Assembly (NCBI GenBank): GCA_023429995.1
Contig: JAEZCE010000021.1
Span: 1 to 64,000 of the forward strand
Length of the DNA stretch: 64,000 nucleotides
Reading direction: 5' to 3'
Source of the DNA: Bacillota bacterium
GTDB lineage: Bacteria; Bacillota; UBA4882; UBA8346
The notes below the pieces were generated by a model that searched no databases, was not told where the DNA came from, and saw only the letters and a list, made by a program, of their open reading frames with translations. The translations under genes were made by a program, and so were the position numbers. Shown piece after piece: positions 63,190-64,000 of the stretch; within the stretch, counting starts at the first letter, position 1, and each line of letters opens with the position of its first letter.

Positions 63190-63982
63190 CATCACTGTAG
63201 AAAATCTGCATTTTTCGTATACGGTCGGCAAGGAGATATTAAAGGGGATTAATCTTCAATTTGATAACACATCCACCGCGATCATCGGTCAAAACGGTTC
63301 CGGAAAAACCACTTTTGTGAAGTTATTAAAAGGATTGCTCCGGCCCAGCTCCGGACGGATCCTGGTGTCGGGAAAAGATATTTCCGACCTCACTGTGGCG
63401 AGACTTTCGAGGGAAATCGGCCTGGTATTTCAAAACCCCAATGACCAGATTTTTAAAAGTACGGTTATGGACGAGGTTATGTTTGGCCCATTAAACATTG
63501 GCCAATCCGAGTCCCTGGCGAAGGAGAATTCGTTACAGGCCTTAGAAATGGTAGGCTTATCCCATTGCCTTGCATCTCATCCCTATGATTTAAGTTTGTC
63601 AGAGAGAAAACTTGTCAGTATTGCTTCGGTGGTGGCAATGCAAACCGAAATCATTATTTTGGACGAACCGACTATTGCTCAGGATTACGGGGGAAAAGAA
63701 AAAATCAAGAAGATTATCAAGGATTTATCGTCAGAAGGGCGGCTTGTTTTGACTATTATTCATGACATGGACTTTGTAGCGGAGACTTTTGAAAGGACTA
63801 TTGTTTTCCAAAAGGGACAGGTCTTGGTCGATGGGGATACCCGGGTGGTTTTCGGCGAAACGGATATTTTATATAACGCTCATTTGGAACCGCCTCATGT
63901 AACTCAACTGTGCCGGAAACTTGGGTATAAAGAAACGTTTTTAACGACAGAAGAGTTTATCCGTTATAAAAAAGGGAAATAA
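63182..63982 (+). CDS. ecfA: ECF transporter ATPase, second subunit
   Basis: A 266-residue ATPase with Walker A GQNGSGKTT (36-44), Walker B IIILDEPT and an ECF-type C-terminal arm. The signature region reads LSLSERK (137-143) in place of LSGGQ, with Ser for the second Gly, an unusual form. The start at 63182 overlaps the stop of the first ATPase by eight bases. It completes the S-T-A-A module. Confidence 0.9.
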   Translation: MVNITVENLHFSYTVGKEILKGINLQFDNTSTAIIGQNGSGKTTFVKLLKGLLRPSSGRILVSGKDISDLTVARLSREIGLVFQNPNDQIFKSTVMDEVMFGPLNIGQSESLAKENSLQALEMVGLSHCLASHPYDLSLSERKLVSIASVVAMQTEIIILDEPTIAQDYGGKEKIKKIIKDLSSEGRLVLTIIHDMDFVAETFERTIVFQKGQVLVDGDTRVVFGETDILYNAHLEPPHVTQLCRKLGYKETFLTTEEFIRYKKGK

Positions 63983-64000
63983 AATTGGCTGTCCTTTTCG

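Noticed and set aside
1..64000. tRNA genes, rRNA, CRISPR arrays, intact transposases or prophage
   Set aside because: Read for T-loop motifs, regularly spaced repeats and transposase or capsid genes; none seen.

Overview
The window looks like a chromosomal segment of an anaerobic, spore-forming Bacillota with mid-40s % GC. Evidence for this: a single-chain pyruvate:ferredoxin oxidoreductase, two CotF-type spore coat proteins, a YyaC-type sporulation protein, a PdxS/PdxT pair, a MsmX/UgpC-type shared sugar ATPase, a YabR-type S1 protein and strong GGAGG ribosome binding sites, often with TTG or GTG starts. A GT9 (heptosyltransferase-type) glycosyltransferase and a small secreted protein ending in a C-terminal Phe, like outer-membrane beta-barrels, hint at a diderm envelope. 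That point and any finer taxonomy are inference. I see no rRNA, tRNA, CRISPR array, intact insertion sequence or intact prophage.

Layout. 0-0.5 kb: a 42-bp tandem repeat open in several frames. 0.65-2.3 kb: an Lrp regulator and aminotransferase pair. 2.4-9.8 kb: minus-strand genes including a tight FosX / VOC / GNAT operon, an alpha/beta hydrolase with a membrane-bound LuxR-type regulator, and a YdcF-type protein. 10.4-11.9 kb: pyridoxal phosphate synthase. 12.2-21.7 kb: a ten-kilobase amino-sugar operon (ROK regulator, ABC importer without ATPase, GH3 hexosaminidase, SIS-domain deaminase/isomerase, sugar kinase, PIG-L deacetylase). 22.1-25.6 kb: pyruvate:ferredoxin oxidoreductase. 25.8-34.8 kb: small secreted proteins, an amidohydrolase, a broken Uma2 gene, thioesterase, two HAD phosphatases, uvrC. 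35-46 kb: an accessory, partly decayed region with pseudogenes (VanX-type dipeptidase, GNAT fragments, an unknown gene), several GNATs, three methyltransferases, a CPBP protease, an AAA ATPase, an M42 peptidase and palindromic repeats. 46-49 kb: spore coat pair, orphan sugar ABC ATPase, YyaC. 49-54.4 kb: an envelope cluster (GT9, flippase-like membrane protein, PspC, a 691-residue protein with a possible glycosidase-like fold) and YabR. 54.4-60.7 kb: secreted proteins, an MpaA-like carboxypeptidase, a nuclease-helicase and an M23 peptidase. 60.8-64 kb: a complete ECF vitamin-type importer (S, T, A, A).

How the genes fit together. The amino-sugar operon can be read as a whole route: import of an N-acetylglucosamine oligosaccharide, cleavage by the GH3 enzyme, phosphorylation, PIG-L deacetylation in place of NagA, and deamination by a SIS protein in place of NagB. 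The missing transporter ATPase is plausibly the orphan MsmX/UgpC homologue 26 kb away. Several palindromic elements (about 90-160 bp, two with GGCTGT-type terminal inverted repeats) are scattered between genes. The most unusual items are the amino-sugar route, the Asp-nucleophile hydrolase under a membrane LuxR protein, a possible orphan small RNA at 26.5 kb, the EF-hand secreted protein, and the decayed resistance-like island. I found no clearly new multi-gene defence or mobile system.
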